A stretch of 64,000 nucleotides of DNA from Portulaca oleracea (Eukaryota; Streptophyta; Magnoliopsida; Caryophyllales; Portulacaceae): NCBI GenBank assembly GCA_029582165.1, contig CM055877.1:1909523-1973522 (forward strand), read 5' to 3'. The position numbers and the translations under genes were made by a program. The notes beneath the pieces were generated by a model, which made no database searches, was not told the origin of the DNA, and saw nothing but the letters and a program-made list of their open reading frames with translations. Of this stretch, positions 12,198 through 22,955 are shown piece by piece. Numbering within the stretch: the first letter of the stretch is position 1; each line of letters starts with the position of its first letter.

Positions 12198-12726
12198 GCC
12201 AGGTAGCCGATTTGAACGTTAAGCGACCGCTACTAGAAAGGCCCCAACAACATTGATCATGTGCTGCGTTGTGGTGGATAGGGATGTCTTTTATCAAGTT
12301 GATTGATATGGCATTGACAACGCCCTGAAGACGATTTATGTTCCACTTCTTTTCTGGGGTAATAAAATCTGAAACCTTCAAGTTAATGTCAACAAGACTA
12401 GGGTTAGGTATATCATTGAGGGAGAGGAGGTTGGTGGAATGACACCTATCACACCGGAAGTTAATACTATTTCCATCACCAACAATCCAACGGAGCCCCT
12501 TTTTAAAAGTGTCTCTGATTTTCATGATGGCTTTCCAAGCCCAAGAATCGTTGTTTTTGATTTTTCTATCAAAGAAATTATCAGTAAGGGGGTATTTGGA
12601 GCGAATAATGTCTACCCAGAGACCTGTTCCAAAAATGTATTTCCAAGAGAGTTTACTTATGAAGGCGCTGTTAACAGCGACCGTTTTTCTTAGCCCCAAA
12701 CCACCATAATAATCTCCAAGCACCAA
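12163..12726 (-). pseudogene. LINE ORF2 segment after the polymerase domain
   Basis: Open frame with GGLGLRKTVAVNSAFISKLSWK, LWVDIIRSKYPL, KGLRWIVGDGNSINF and DQCCWGLSSSGRLTFKSATWL. These blocks lie between the reverse transcriptase and zinc-binding domains of plant LINEs and also occur in the larger LINE at 36.2-36.6 kb. The preceding polymerase is absent. Confidence 0.75.
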
Positions 12727-13860
12727 TATGCTTTTCGTGTAATAACTCTATTTATTTTGATTTTCTTTTTTCTTTCCAAAGCTTGATTGATACAGGTAAC
12801 CATAATTGGTTTAAGTTTATTAATGCCTTGATAGTTTTTATCCTCTTGAATGCTAATGCTTACTAATGACGGTTTAGCGGGCCTAGTTTTGTCATTATTG
12901 GTGATTGCACTACCAACACAGTCGCCTTGCTCTTCACAACTGGTTACTGTGTCTCGTATCCCCAATAAGGATGTAAGTTCAACTCTTATATGCTCCACTT
13001 GGACCGCGAGACGCCTCATTTCCTCCATGTGCCTAGTGTGGCTAAACTATTCTTCCAAAGAGTCACCTTGGCAGCTTGATTCACCATTCACTTTAGGATC
13101 CCGAGTTAGCTTAGCTCCTTCTGACCGTTGGTCTTCCTCTTTGTGCTGGCAGTTCTGGCCATTTCCATGTGATGAGCATAATGTTTCTTGGACCATGGTT
13201 GGACTTGGTAATGCATCATTAACTGTTCCTTGCTATGATATGTGAACTTGGTGATTGAAAGATTTTGTTGGCCGTTTGCGTCCCTCAGATACATTTAGAT
13301 GGTTATTGATCCAAGCTCTTTCCTCCATACTCAACATAGTTCTCAGCATAGATCGATGTAAATGGCTACTTTCCTTTCACAAACACTTTGAAGGAGCATT
13401 TATCGATGTTATGAATAACCTGACCTTCTATTCTTTCCATCATGCATGTGATTATGGTGCACCTCATGGACTCAAACTGCGCAGAGCTAGTCACCTCTTG
13501 ATCAAAACTTATCACTTCTCCCCAAGGAGCACAACAGTTCCTAAAATTATCTTTTGACCAACCATGATGTGGTACACCTAAAATTTCAATCCCAACCCTT
13601 CTTGTTTCACGCGTTTCATATTGTGACCATCTTTTGATTTTTTGGAAGTCTACTGTGAGTTAACCTGAAATTTGGACTAATTGATCAACATCCTCCTTTG
13701 TATTGAGGGTCAGAATGAACTTTATGTTGAGCATTGTGATCTTGTTGAAATACACGTCCCCCTTTTCCATGCATTGCGTCATTTCTTCTACTTTCCTTGG
13801 ATTATCATAAGCGCAAATAACGCTTTTCTAAGCCCATTTCACCATTTATTCGCATAAGTT
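12727..13860 (-). pseudogene. LINE ORF1 remnant (DUF4283-like)
   Basis: On the - strand, 13800-13450 reads through one stop as a DUF4283-type segment: a block containing MEKGDVYF, RRVGIEILGVPHHGWS and NFRNCCAPWGEVISFD. This pattern of Gly-x-Pro, a Trp-Ser block and Trp-Gly-x-Val is typical of plant LINE ORF1 and zinc-knuckle proteins. A following stretch (12700-13028) has no recognisable domain and runs straight into the ORF2 tail. Several stops; not functional. Confidence 0.55.
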
Positions 13861-13864
13861 GCAT

Positions 13865-14440
13865 TTAATTAACGTCACTTCTTGAGTTCGTTGTTGATTT
13901 TCTCACGCTACCACAGGTCTTAGTCCTCCAAGCTTTCCTATCTATTTTTATGTCACCCACTAAGCCTACACGCTTAAAATCAATTTTAATCACCTCTTTC
14001 ATGGACTTTATGTCTCCCACGTCTCCTACGTCCAAGTGGTATCCAAATCTTTTTATGCCACCTGATAGTGGCATCCTTACGCCTCCTAAGGACATGCCTA
14101 AACCATTTGAATCTTTTCTATCCTAACTTATCCCCAAGTGGCACTACTCTTAGATTAGCTTGACGAACGACATTCTTAACCTTATCCAACTCAGTGTAAC
14201 CACAGCTCCACCGAACAATCCACACCTTCGCCACACTTAACCTTTGGAAATGTATCTTCTTGGCCGTCGAACAATCCATGCTATACAACATTGCCGGTTT
14301 AAGTACGCTTCGGTACACCTTGTCTTTAAGCTTAAGCGAAATTCTCTTATCAAACAACACTTCTTTCCACTTATGATAGCTACCCTTAATCCTATGAGTA
14401 AAATCCTCACTAATTTCCCAATCACTTTGTAAGACTTAGC
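13865..14440 (-). pseudogene. RTE-type LINE reverse transcriptase C-terminal fragment
   Basis: On the - strand the sequence reads DKRISLKLKDKVYRSVLKPAMLY, then a WIVRWSCGYTELDKVKN block, then after a stop KRFKWFRHVLRR. This order (K-x-K-x-Y-R, ALY/MLY, RW-CG, RW-GHV-RR) is the end of RTE-clade and other plant reverse transcriptases. Stops and frameshifts make it a relic. It lies between the L1 relic and the Cassandra element. Confidence 0.75.
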
Positions 14441-14612
14441 TTGATACCATCTTTGTTATATACATGGGGTGTTATAGTCACCCCCACTTAAGCGCACAAC
14501 GTCTTCATTGTGCCACAATCCACTCCAGAATCTTTACCCTACTAGGTGACTGCCCTTAGATCTCTCGTTCACTGGCGCAACTGCACGGTCGCGGGTCAGT
14601 TCTGATACCATC

Positions 14613-14902
14613 TGTAATGCCTCGACTCTTCTTGGGTCGTGGACATTACAGGTAATTACTGCAAGGATTGCTGACTGGCTCCCCAAATCAATACGGGTGC
14701 TTTCAGCGTGCTTTGTTCTCATTCACACGTACTTGAAAAAACTTCTAGGAGGTCACCCATCTTGAGACTATGCCCAACCAAACACGCTTAACTGGTGAAT
14801 TCCCTACGGATGAACTTCCTAGATGGAAGATGCACCATGTTGATATATGTAGTCATATCAATCCTCTTATGCCACACTTAACCACATATCCGGGGTGTTA
14901 CA
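14613..14902 (-). repeat. Cassandra LTR 2
   Basis: 290 bp on the - strand, TGTAACACCCCGG to GGCATTACA, with proper TG...CA ends. Confidence 0.82.
14740..14850 (-). other. 5S rRNA-like segment in Cassandra LTR 2
   Basis: On the - strand the sequence contains CAGTTAAGCGTGTTTGGTTG and AAGATGGGTGACCTCCTAGA, matching the internal promoter region (A box to C box) and 3' half of plant 5S rRNA (known wording AGTTAAGCGTGCTTGGGC, GATGGGTGACCTCCTGGGAA). It is a degenerate copy, not a functional 5S gene. In Cassandra this segment supplies Pol III promoter signals. Confidence 0.8.
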
Positions 14903-15023
14903 ATCACCCCCACTTAAGCACACAACATCCTCACTGTGTCATAATTCACTCCAAAATCTTTGCCCTGCTAAGTGACTGCCCATGGATCTCCTGTCCACTA
15001 GTGTAGCTCATGATCGCAGGTTA

Positions 15024-15035
15024 GCTCTGATACCA
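15024..15035 (-). other. Primer-binding site, initiator tRNA-Met
   Basis: On the - strand TGGTATCAGAGC, a 12/12 complement of the plant initiator tRNA-Met 3' end, two bases after LTR 1. A second copy after LTR 2 (14599-14610) has one mismatch. Confidence 0.85.
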
Positions 15036-15037
15036 TC

Positions 15038-15313
15038 TGTAATGCAACGGCCCCTCCCAGGCCGCAGACATTACTGATAATTGTTTCAAGGATCATTGAC
15101 TAGCCCCATAAACCGCCACGAGTCCTTCCAACGAGTCCTTCCAGGATGCTTCGTCCTCGCTCATACACTACCTGGGACCACTCTCAACTAAACACGCTTA
15201 ACTGGGGAATTCACAATTGATGAGTTTCCTAAAAGGAAGGTGCACTTTAGTGATATAAATAGTCATTTCAAACCTTTTAACCCACACTTTAGCCATATAT
15301 CCGGGGTGTTATA
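15038..15313 (-). repeat. Cassandra LTR 1
   Basis: 276 bp on the - strand, from TATAACACCCCGG to GCATTACA. The 5S-like part (about 15170-15262) includes CCAGTTAAGCGTGTTTAGTTG and GGTCCCAGGTAG. It has diverged from LTR 2, so the array is old. Confidence 0.8.
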
Positions 15314-15380
15314 TCAATATTTTATCACAACAGTAACCCAAAAAAATAAAAAAAAAGTTGAATACTCAACAATTAATATA

Positions 15381-15557
15381 TACTCCCTCATTCCTATATT
15401 ATTTGACACTTTAAATAAATTTTTTATTTTTCATAATATCTGTCATTTTACGATTTCAGTAATAAATTAATTACTAATTTATCAAATTAACCTTATTAAT
15501 GTGGAGTGGTCCTTTCTGCTTTTATAAATTATGTAATTTGGAAAAGAGGAAGTAGTT
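15381..15557. mobile_element. Stowaway-like MITE
   Basis: The left end TACTCCCTCATTCCTATATT and right end AAAAGAGGAAGTA are the inverted CTCCCTCCGTTCC-type termini of Tc1/mariner-derived Stowaway MITEs, with TA on both sides. It has an AT-rich 175-bp core. Confidence 0.55.
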
Positions 15558-15914
15558 TGTAAAATTGCTAGTTACATGTCATTTAACTTTTTTCAACAAC
15601 CATCTAATAATAAGTACTGTCTACGTACCATTCTGGCAGGCACGACAAATCTTAATTATTTGATTAATTCGTTTCTCATACGAGTTTAAACACTTAAATA
15701 TGAAAGTAAATACTCGCATATTTGAAATTAGAGGAATGTTTAGGAGAAAGCAATCCGAATATCGATATATCCACTCGACTTACATCCAAGTTTAAACAAG
15801 TAGGAGCCTTAACAAAAGAGTAATCTCCAACTGATTGAATGTTAATTAGCATAGCAGCTAATTGATTAATTAAGGTAACTAGGTATATAAGACACCAAAC
15901 ATACACATGCATAA

Positions 15915-16374
15915 TTAATCAGCTGAAGAAGCAGCAAATTTAAACCCATTTTTCATGCCACGTCCTTTCTCCAATTTCCTGCAATGTTCATCATAATTAG
16001 TGATTAATCACCCAGATAATAACAAAACAAAAAAGAAAGAAAAGAGGAAAATCAATTTAAAATTAAGGGTGTGTTTGGTTGGGTTGAAAATCCCATTTTC
16101 TGGTGTTCGGTAATTAAAAAATAAAGAAAATCATTTTTCAAGAAAATGATTTTCCTCCATCCCTTTGTAAATGATTTTCTTGACTCTAATCTAATAAAAA
16201 TCATTTTCTACCTCTCTCTTTCTTTCGTTCTCTTCTTCCACCATTCTCGCACCGATTTGAATATTTCTCTTTCTCTCTCTCTCTCATCTTTCTCTCTCTC
16301 CACCACCCATTTTAATATATTCTCTCTGTCTCTTGTTATTGTCTCTTCCACCACTTTCTCTCCTACACCCTTAT

Positions 16375-16415
<41 letters not shown>

Positions 16416-17842
16416 TTCTCTCTTTCCACCACTCTCTCTCATACACCCTTTTAATATTTCTCTCTCTCTGTCTCTCTCTTCACCACTCTATCTCAAACAT
16501 GCATTTTAATCTCTGTCTCCTTATTGTCAAATAGCTTGAAATCGTTTTCCAATAAAATTATTTTCCTGTGTTCCAAACACATGAAAATATCAGATGAAAA
16601 TTTAGTTTCTAAGAAAATCATTTTATAACCAAAATCATTTTCATCCAAAACAGTTTTTCTTTGCACCAAACACACCCTTAACCAAAAATGTACAGAGAAG
16701 AGGAAAAAAAATGGCGTTTGCCCTAGAAGTAGAAGCAGTACCTGGTAGGCGAGAATGAGGGAGGGCGCATGCATGTTTTAATGTTAAGCAGTCTTTTTCA
16801 CCGTCGATCAGGCATCAACCCAAAATGGATGTGAGGGAAGTGGGCCCACTGTAATTAACCAATCCCATCAAAATTTACCCCAATCAATACAGTAAATAAT
16901 TAATTCACGTCTGTTAGATTAAGAAAACCCTAGCTCAAACCGTAGGGGCAACTCATCTTATCTTTTGAAGACCATAGAATACTAACCTCTTCAATTAGTT
17001 AATAAAAATTATCTTAGGATCTTCTCAACTCTCAAGTAGTGATGGAGGTAAAATATGTAGGAAGCTAGCTATGAGATGGAGGTGGATTAGTAAATGGATA
17101 ATGATACATATCTTGAAAATTGTCTATAATTCACATTTTATCAACTTTTGATAATATTTTCTCTAATAATTATGTATATATATCAACTATAAGAGTATAA
17201 TACTTATTTGTTTGGTCAAAAAAATATAAATAATAACTAATTTTATCAATCATAGTAGAAAATTCATATATAATGCATAGTTTTATATTTATGAAAAAAT
17301 ATAAATAAATAAATATTTTTATATTATTTATAGGTTATAATAACCCTCAAAATAATGAAACATACCTTTATAATGATTTAAATATATTTATATTTAATTT
17401 TATGAGTGATTTGAGTGATATGCAAGATGATTAAATAATGACTTACATTCTTAGCAGCAGCACTGAAAGCCTCCCTGTGAGAAATATCTGGGTTTCCGGC
17501 CTTGATTCGTTGGATCTCATCCCTGCAGTCAATCATTTTCCCCATCATTTTCTTCCAAACAGATACTATGTATTCTCAGGAGAAACACAGAGATCAGAGA
17601 GAGATATGAGTAGTACTTACTTGATGAAACGGTTGTATGCAGAGGGCACTCTCTGTCTCTTCTCCGGCGCTGTTTGCGGAGACACATATACTTAAATTCA
17701 CCATCAAATACCCAAATACAAACCCAAAAAAAAAAGAGAAAATATTGACATGCAGATGTCTAAATCCAGAGTTTCTTTTTCTTTTTCTTTTTTCCCAGTG
17801 CTGTATGCCTGAATTTCTGTGTGCTTCAGTGATTCTCATGAC

Positions 17843-17881
<39 letters not shown>

Positions 17882-20800
17882 ATATGGCAAACAGCCAAAC
17901 AAACATGGAGGAAGCAATTGTCTAATGTGTTGTCAAGGCTGGGGAAAGTTAATTGCAATAGCTACCAATTTTGACAGACAACCTTGCACCTGTCTTGTCA
18001 AGCTTCTGCATCTGAATTTTTGCAGACAAAAGAAAAAGAAAAGACCCTACTCTCTCATTTCCTAAAATTGAGTTAAAAGCAGAAAAAAACATGAAAAGCA
18101 AGAATCCTTGACAATCTTTCATTTCCTCTTTTGCTAGATCTGCTCTCAAACTAGCTATCAATAACTTAGGGTGTATGAGGTTTATCAAGCTCCTAATGAT
18201 TGTAATTTGTAAAGGGATAAGATGGGTCACATAGATTTGCACATAGACATGTTTATGTCATGTTCTTTTGTTAGGTTGGATATAACTCTCGCAAATTATC
18301 CAAATTTATCCAAACCTAACACAATTTCCCAAAAAAACATTCACTCTAAAACACAAAAACATCATAACTTATCTTAATTTATCCAACTTATACTAACATA
18401 TCCATCCAAACCTAAAAATAACCTAACCAAAGAACAGAGCATCAAGCTTAGTAAGCATATGTATCAATGACATTAATGCTATGTTCATGTCATAAACACA
18501 TGCAGATCAATCATAACATATACCTCATACTCCCTGCCCCTTAGTTCTAATATAATAGTCACCTAACCTCACGTTGAAGCAATAGTTGATATTGAATTAC
18601 ACCAGAGATATGCAAGTATTATAACAGTTAAATATCAACGTACTCTATTTCACCTTGTATAGTAGTACAATAGCTGGTTTTTGTCTCTGTCTATACCTAA
18701 TTATGTGTTTTAATTCGTGTTTAATTTTGGTATGTGTTCTACTTTATCATGTGTTTCAGGGCATAACATTAACACTAACATTGACAACAAAAAAAAAAAA
18801 AAATTTGAGATGACATTCTCTATCATTTGATTAAATATTAATATATGATGGAAATGTGATAGTTAAGCCGAAATTACGTCAACTTTTTAGGTGATGAATG
18901 TAATAAATTGATAAATTTAAAAAATCAAAGAATTTTGCAATAATACTAATAAATATATGATAAATTTAATAATAATTAAACATTGATAATTCTTTTTAAA
19001 AAAATTTAACACCTTGGAGAACCTAGGTAATACTCCCTCCGTTCCATATTAATTGTCATAATTTTGACTTTCACGGTCTCCAATGCCACTTTTTGATTGA
19101 TAAATTCTTACATGATATGTTATTAACAACTGTAATATTATACTTTTTATGATAATATTTTTCATTAAAATCTAATTGTGCTAATTTTATATAGCAACTT
19201 ATTGTATATATTGAAAATTTTATGGTCAAAATTTTTGAAATTTGACTGCACAATTTCCAAAATGACAATTAATATCAAACAGAGCGAGTACACGTCTTAT
19301 GTATAATGTATCAAGATATTATCCAAGGAAGATGTAAAGGATTAGGCCAGAGGTAGCCTAAAAACAAGGAAACTAGATCTCCAGTTTGCTTCTGTTAAGA
19401 TTTGAACCCACTTTTCCCAAGAGTTAAGGCTTGCTCCTAACTAAATTAATGATTCAAACCATCAGAAAACAAGACTCTTGTATGGTACAATTGGAACTTA
19501 AAGACACACCTAATCTGGGTATGATTCACAGCAAGGCATCCCAAATGTTGAAAACTGAGGGGTCTTAAAATGAGAAAGGGCTACAACTTTGAATAAATGA
19601 TGAAATTGATTGTAACATCTGTTAAGACTTAAGAGTTGGTACATGATGTTGTACAGTGCACATGCTATATGGAGGTACTAATTTGTAACCATGCTGCTGG
19701 GATTTACTTTTGCTTTGCATATTGCAACAGCTACCCTCATTGATTCAGCCCTTCTCAGTTGCTGAAACAAGCAACTGAATCAATGACAAAGCTGCTCCAC
19801 AAAAAGAAGCACTCCCCAATTTGCTCATAAAAAGACCCACAAAACCAAAACACCCAAAAAGCAAACAACAACAAAACACACACAAACAAACACAATTACA
19901 CAAAAGGAAATTAATTAAGTAAATAGAAATTATGAAAAGTTAATGAAAGTATTTAGTTTTGAGTTCTCACGTCGGTTTGAGATTGGGGGTGCCCTTTGTA
20001 GCTCGTCGCTCCCGCCTCGGCTGGCCGGTGCCGGGTTCATGTAGTTAGTTGAACCAGTTGGTTGGGCCAGAGAGAAACTTGGAGCTTGATTGTTTGGCAT
20101 CTGCCCCTGCAATATAATTAATTGAAACCCTAGATTATTGTTAATTTGAAACCACTCATTGCAATAATCAATTTCGCCATCCGAAAAATAAACCAAAACC
20201 AAAACGAATGCTCTGAAACCCGCTTGGGGCGAGGTATGAAAGGATCGGATATAACAGTCTTACGCGTTATCTCACCTAAATTTTGCAATTTCACCATCCA
20301 AAAATGTGAGGGGAAAAAAACCCTAGATTATTGTAAGGGATGTTATGTATTTGTACCGGATAAATATGGGAGGAGGGAGAGAAGAAATTATGGCCCAAGG
20401 TAAACTGAGCCGGGGGTGGCGGTGGTAGCAGGAGAGCGCGTAAGTTGACGGGTAAGAGATTGGTGCAGTGCCCACATCGGACCGTCACCGTCTTGAACAA
20501 GCTGCTACTCGGCACACTCACCTATGCAACATATCACAGAAACCCTAATTAGTAATTAAGAAAACCAAAACCAAAACCAAAACCAACATTCTAAAATCCC
20601 GTCTACCAAGACATAAAACAGACAGATGTAATAATCTCAACCCTAACTTTTTCAATGTAGGGAGACTGGATCCAATTGACCCAGAAACCCTAATAAGCAA
20701 TTAAGAAAACCAAAACCAAAACCAACATTCTAAAATCCTGTCTACCAAGATATTAAAACGGTCAGATGTAACAATCTCAACCCTAAATTTTTCGACATAG

Positions 20801-21068
20801 GGAGACTGGATCCAATTGACCCAGAAACCCTAACAAGCAAGAAGAAACATAAACATGAAATTTGATAAGATGCAGCTGAAATTACTGATCTAAATTAGTT
20901 TAATCAAGGTAAAAGAAGGGTAAGAACCGCAAGAACAGTGTCACAATGGTTGCAATGAACATAGCAGAGCTGAGTTTGAGTCTGAGTCTGAGTCTGATTC
21001 TGAGATTGAGGTTGAGCCTCTGAGAAGTGGTCCAATGATAAGCTGCTACTTGACCCATTTGACATCAT
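15915..21068 (-). CDS. YAB1: YABBY transcription factor, FIL/YAB3 type
   Basis: Seven exons on the - strand: 21068-20928, 20521-20357, 20106-19971, 17669-17621, 17522-17447, 16848-16802 and 15978-15915. All introns are GT-AG and phases match, giving 225 residues (Arabidopsis FIL 229, YAB3 240). The N-terminal C2C2 zinc finger has Cys39-x2-Cys42 and Cys63-x2-Cys66 within LCYVHCNHC and [12 protein letters not shown] Pro-run follows ([10 protein letters not shown]). The HMG-like YABBY domain runs from about residue 148: [55 protein letters not shown]. These nuclear factors specify abaxial fate and lateral-organ growth. The Asn/Gln/Thr-rich leader and Pro-run fit the FIL/YAB3 clade over YAB2, YAB5 or CRC; the symbol is clade-level. 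The last exon's tail, ending [13 protein letters not shown], is divergent. MITEs and tandem repeats fill the introns. The start is the upstream of two adjacent ATGs. Confidence 0.93.
16063..16681. mobile_element. MITE in the last YABBY intron, with CT-rich core
   Basis: Perfect 17-bp inverted ends, TTAAGGGTGTGTTTGGT (16063-16079) and its complement (16665-16681), plus further inverted AAAATCATTTT words inside. TTAA on both sides may be the target duplication, but the ends are palindromic, so the cut point is ambiguous. The core is about 250 bp of CT-rich sequence with repeated CTCTCTTTCCACCAC phrases. It lies within the 0.82-kb last intron of the YABBY gene. Confidence 0.75.
17845..17875. repeat. 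(CT)n microsatellite in YABBY intron 3
   Basis: About 15 CT dinucleotides. Flanking intron sequence to 19970 holds the repeats listed at 18241 and 19033, plus AT-rich DNA without exons. Confidence 0.9.
18241..18440. mobile_element. MITE copy (TTAGGTTGGATA family) in YABBY intron 3
   Basis: It starts TGTTCTTTTGTTAGGTTGGA and ends CCTAACCAAAGAACAGA, an inverted pair. The core carries CCAAACCTAACACAATTTCC and AAAAACATTCACTCTAAAA. A close copy is at 32284-32506, and a third, split copy surrounds the 34-42 kb nest. Confidence 0.7.
19033..19288. mobile_element. Stowaway MITE in YABBY intron 3
   Basis: 256 bp flanked by TA (19031-19032 and 19289-19290). Terminal inverted repeats CTCCCTCCGTTCCATATTAA and the inverted ATTAATATCAAACAGAGCGAG. 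These termini and TA target sites define Stowaway elements. Confidence 0.85.
20537..20830. repeat. Tandem 140-145 bp repeat in YABBY intron 1
   Basis: Two units (20537-20681 and 20682-20821), each starting CAGAAACCCTAAT and carrying AAAACCAAAACC runs, CATTCTAAAATCC, GTCTACCAAGA and GGGAGACTGGATCCAATTGA. A third start, CAGAAACCCTAAC, is at 20822. Each start contains the AAACCCTA telo-box word. The array begins about 15 bp upstream (on the - strand) of the exon 2 acceptor. Confidence 0.85.
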
Positions 21069-21400
21069 TCTTTTTTCTCTCTTGCTTACTTAATTGATTG
21101 ACTGATATGATGAATTCTAGGTAAGTCAGGGAAATTCAAGATGATTTGATTTGATTGGATTGGATTTGATTTGATTTGACTGATGGGTTTGACAGATAAT
21201 TAACAGCTATGTACCCAGCTTGGAACTTGGATCTCTCTTCTCTTCTCTTTTTTGTCTTTGTTTTTTTGGGCTGTTTCAGTTTTAGAACTAGCTAGACTAT
21301 TCCTTGGTATAGCTATAGCTATAGCTTCTGCTCAGAAAGAGAGAGAGAAAAAAAGAGAGAAAGAGAGAAAAAGAGAGAGAGAGAGAGAGAGAGAGGTAAG
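21069..21400 (-). promoter_or_regulatory. CT-rich leader/promoter of the YABBY gene
   Basis: On the - strand, a (CT)n and TTTCTCTC pyrimidine region (21336-21396 on +) lies about 270-330 bases upstream of the YABBY ATG, followed by a TAGCTATAGCTATAGC repeat. This is probably 5' untranslated leader or core-promoter Y-patch. No certain TATA box was seen. Confidence 0.35.
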
Positions 21401-21964
21401 GTGTAGGTCTAGTGGATAATATAGTTGATGAACTCCTTTTATCTCCACATTCATAACCCAATGTTTAATTTCTTGGCATTTTTGCTTTATAGCACCAGGC
21501 ATGCCATGCACCCATATGTATGTATGGTCATGCATGACATGCATGCATATGATGATGATGATGGTTTATGACTAATATCATAAATCATATTCAGAAATCT
21601 ACCTGGATGCAATATGTGGACAGCGATGTGACGATGGCACATACATACAAGTCGTACATGCATATGTATGTGTATATGTGTATGTATGTATGCATGCAAG
21701 GAGAAAGAGAGAGGAGATGAGGAGCGGCAGATATGGGGGGTAGAGTAGGAAAGGGACGTTTGCATGATGCAATTCAGCACTCATTTGTTACTTTCATAGT
21801 TATTATTTAGGGGACTGTCACCTTTGATTTTCATTTGTTGTGGTTCATATTTCTCCCCCTCCATTTTCTCTTCTCTTGTTTCCTACTGTTTCATTTGTAC
21901 AGTTCCCCTCTAACAGTCTAACATCAATCCCGTTTCCCCAAAAATTCTATATTACACTACTAAG
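21401..21964. other. YABBY upstream region, no gene seen
   Basis: It contains ATG/TGCATG-rich and TGTATGTA-rich simple sequence (21510-21560, 21640-21700). It may hold distal promoter elements. No exon recognised. Confidence 0.45.
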
Positions 21965-22107
21965 GTCCAATTTTTTGTGTGTTAACGCAACTAACCCCAA
22001 CACAAGTTACCGTAACTATATCGCAAATTATCATTACTTTTTTTATTATTTCCACCGCAACTCATAGCAATCTAACGCAACTAACCGTAACGCAACGCAC
22101 ACAAGAA
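21965..22107. mobile_element. CGCAA-rich MITE, copy 1
   Basis: The left part has TGTGTGTTAACGCAACTAAC and the right part AACGCAACGCACACAAGAACAG, with reiterated ACGCAACT words between. Same family as 30471-30646 and 46219-46431. Confidence 0.65.
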
Positions 22108-22225
22108 CAGTTCCTAAAAATGTGTCTATTACTTATCATTTTTTTCAACCAATATAACACGGTTGGAAAAATTAACCATTTTAGTAATTATTTCATATTT
22201 TTTTAATTTTTCAACTATTTTCTAA

Positions 22226-22900
22226 TTTTAGGTGTGAAAAATGGTTTGAAATTCCAACCACTTTCGCCAAAATAATGGGAATTTTTAGGCTCTTCAGCAT
22301 CCTGATCTGCAATCTGTGGAGCTTCATGTGGTTCCTCTGTTTCCTTCCTTGGCGCACCAAGCCTAACAGAAACCTCGACCGTCTGAGCTCCCACTAGCTT
22401 CTTGTCACATGTGTCACTCCATACCTCCTCAGGTTCCCTGCCAATTTTGGTGAAACTGACCCTCTTCTCATTCATGTGACCAAGCCTGCAATGCCATAAG
22501 CTAGAACGTACAAGAAGCATTAGCAATCATGTTAGTGTTATCCCTGGTGGAGTACAAAGTACCGGACCTCAATCCCTTCGCCACTACCATATCACCTTTC
22601 ACGATCTTCCATCTTCCATTCCCGAACCCTGTAGTGTATCCCATCTCATCAAGTTGATTCACTTAAATCAAATTCCTCTTAATTCCAGGAATATACCTCA
22701 CATCCTCCAACTTTCAAAGTCGACGTACCACCATTAGTAGTCTTAATTGTCACGTCTCCTTTACCTGTTATTTCATAACACTTGTTATTGGCAAGATACA
22801 CCTTACCAAAATTCTCATTCCTGAAATTACGAAGTAACTCCCTATCGGAAGAAACATGAAAGGATGCACAAAAAGTCAATTATCAATGACTTTTCAGGAC
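22226..22900 (-). pseudogene. Copia protease / pre-integrase remnant
   Basis: Two frames: FCASFHVSSDRELLRNFRNENFGKVYL with KGDVTIKTTNGG (the segment after the protease active site, with the usual SGAS turned to CAS) and SLWHCRLGHMNEKRV (GAG-pre-integrase zinc motif region). A deletion then jumps to unrelated sequence rich in Glu/Pro. Frameshifted and truncated. Confidence 0.75.
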
Positions 22901-22955
22901 TAGACACACTCAAAATTAGGGCTTCACAAAGGTCTTCCGCAGAGTTGATAGAGTC

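Larger units (their letters stand above)
11107..13860 (-). mobile_element. L1-type LINE relic, internally deleted
   Basis: A degenerate plant L1-type retrotransposon on the - strand. A T-run at about 11108-11118 on the + strand would be its poly(A) tail. Going upstream on the - strand it carries an RNase H remnant, a zinc-binding reverse-transcriptase tail, the region just after the polymerase, and then directly an ORF1 remnant. The endonuclease and nearly all of the polymerase are missing, so a large internal deletion joins ORF1 to the ORF2 tail near 12727. Every frame is broken. Confidence 0.8.
14450..15313 (-). mobile_element. Cassandra TRIM retrotransposon, tandem LTR-internal array
   Basis: On the - strand the order is LTR (15313-15038), internal (15037-14903), LTR (14902-14613), internal (14612-14477), then the first 10-25 bases of a third LTR (from 14476). 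LTRs begin TGTAACACCCC (or TATAACACCCC) and end CATTACA. Each is followed by a primer-binding site complementary to initiator tRNA-Met, and each internal region ends in a purine tract AAGTGGGGGTGA. The LTRs contain 5S-rRNA-like sequence, the hallmark of Cassandra. The internal domains are about 135 bp with no coding capacity, so it depends on other elements for mobility. Confidence 0.85.

Noticed and set aside
14740..14850. A functional 5S rRNA gene
   Set aside because: Too divergent, lies inside an LTR, and lacks the conserved 5' third.
14534..15006. Short open frames across the Cassandra element
   Set aside because: They run through LTR and internal noncoding sequence; the 5S-like content explains them.
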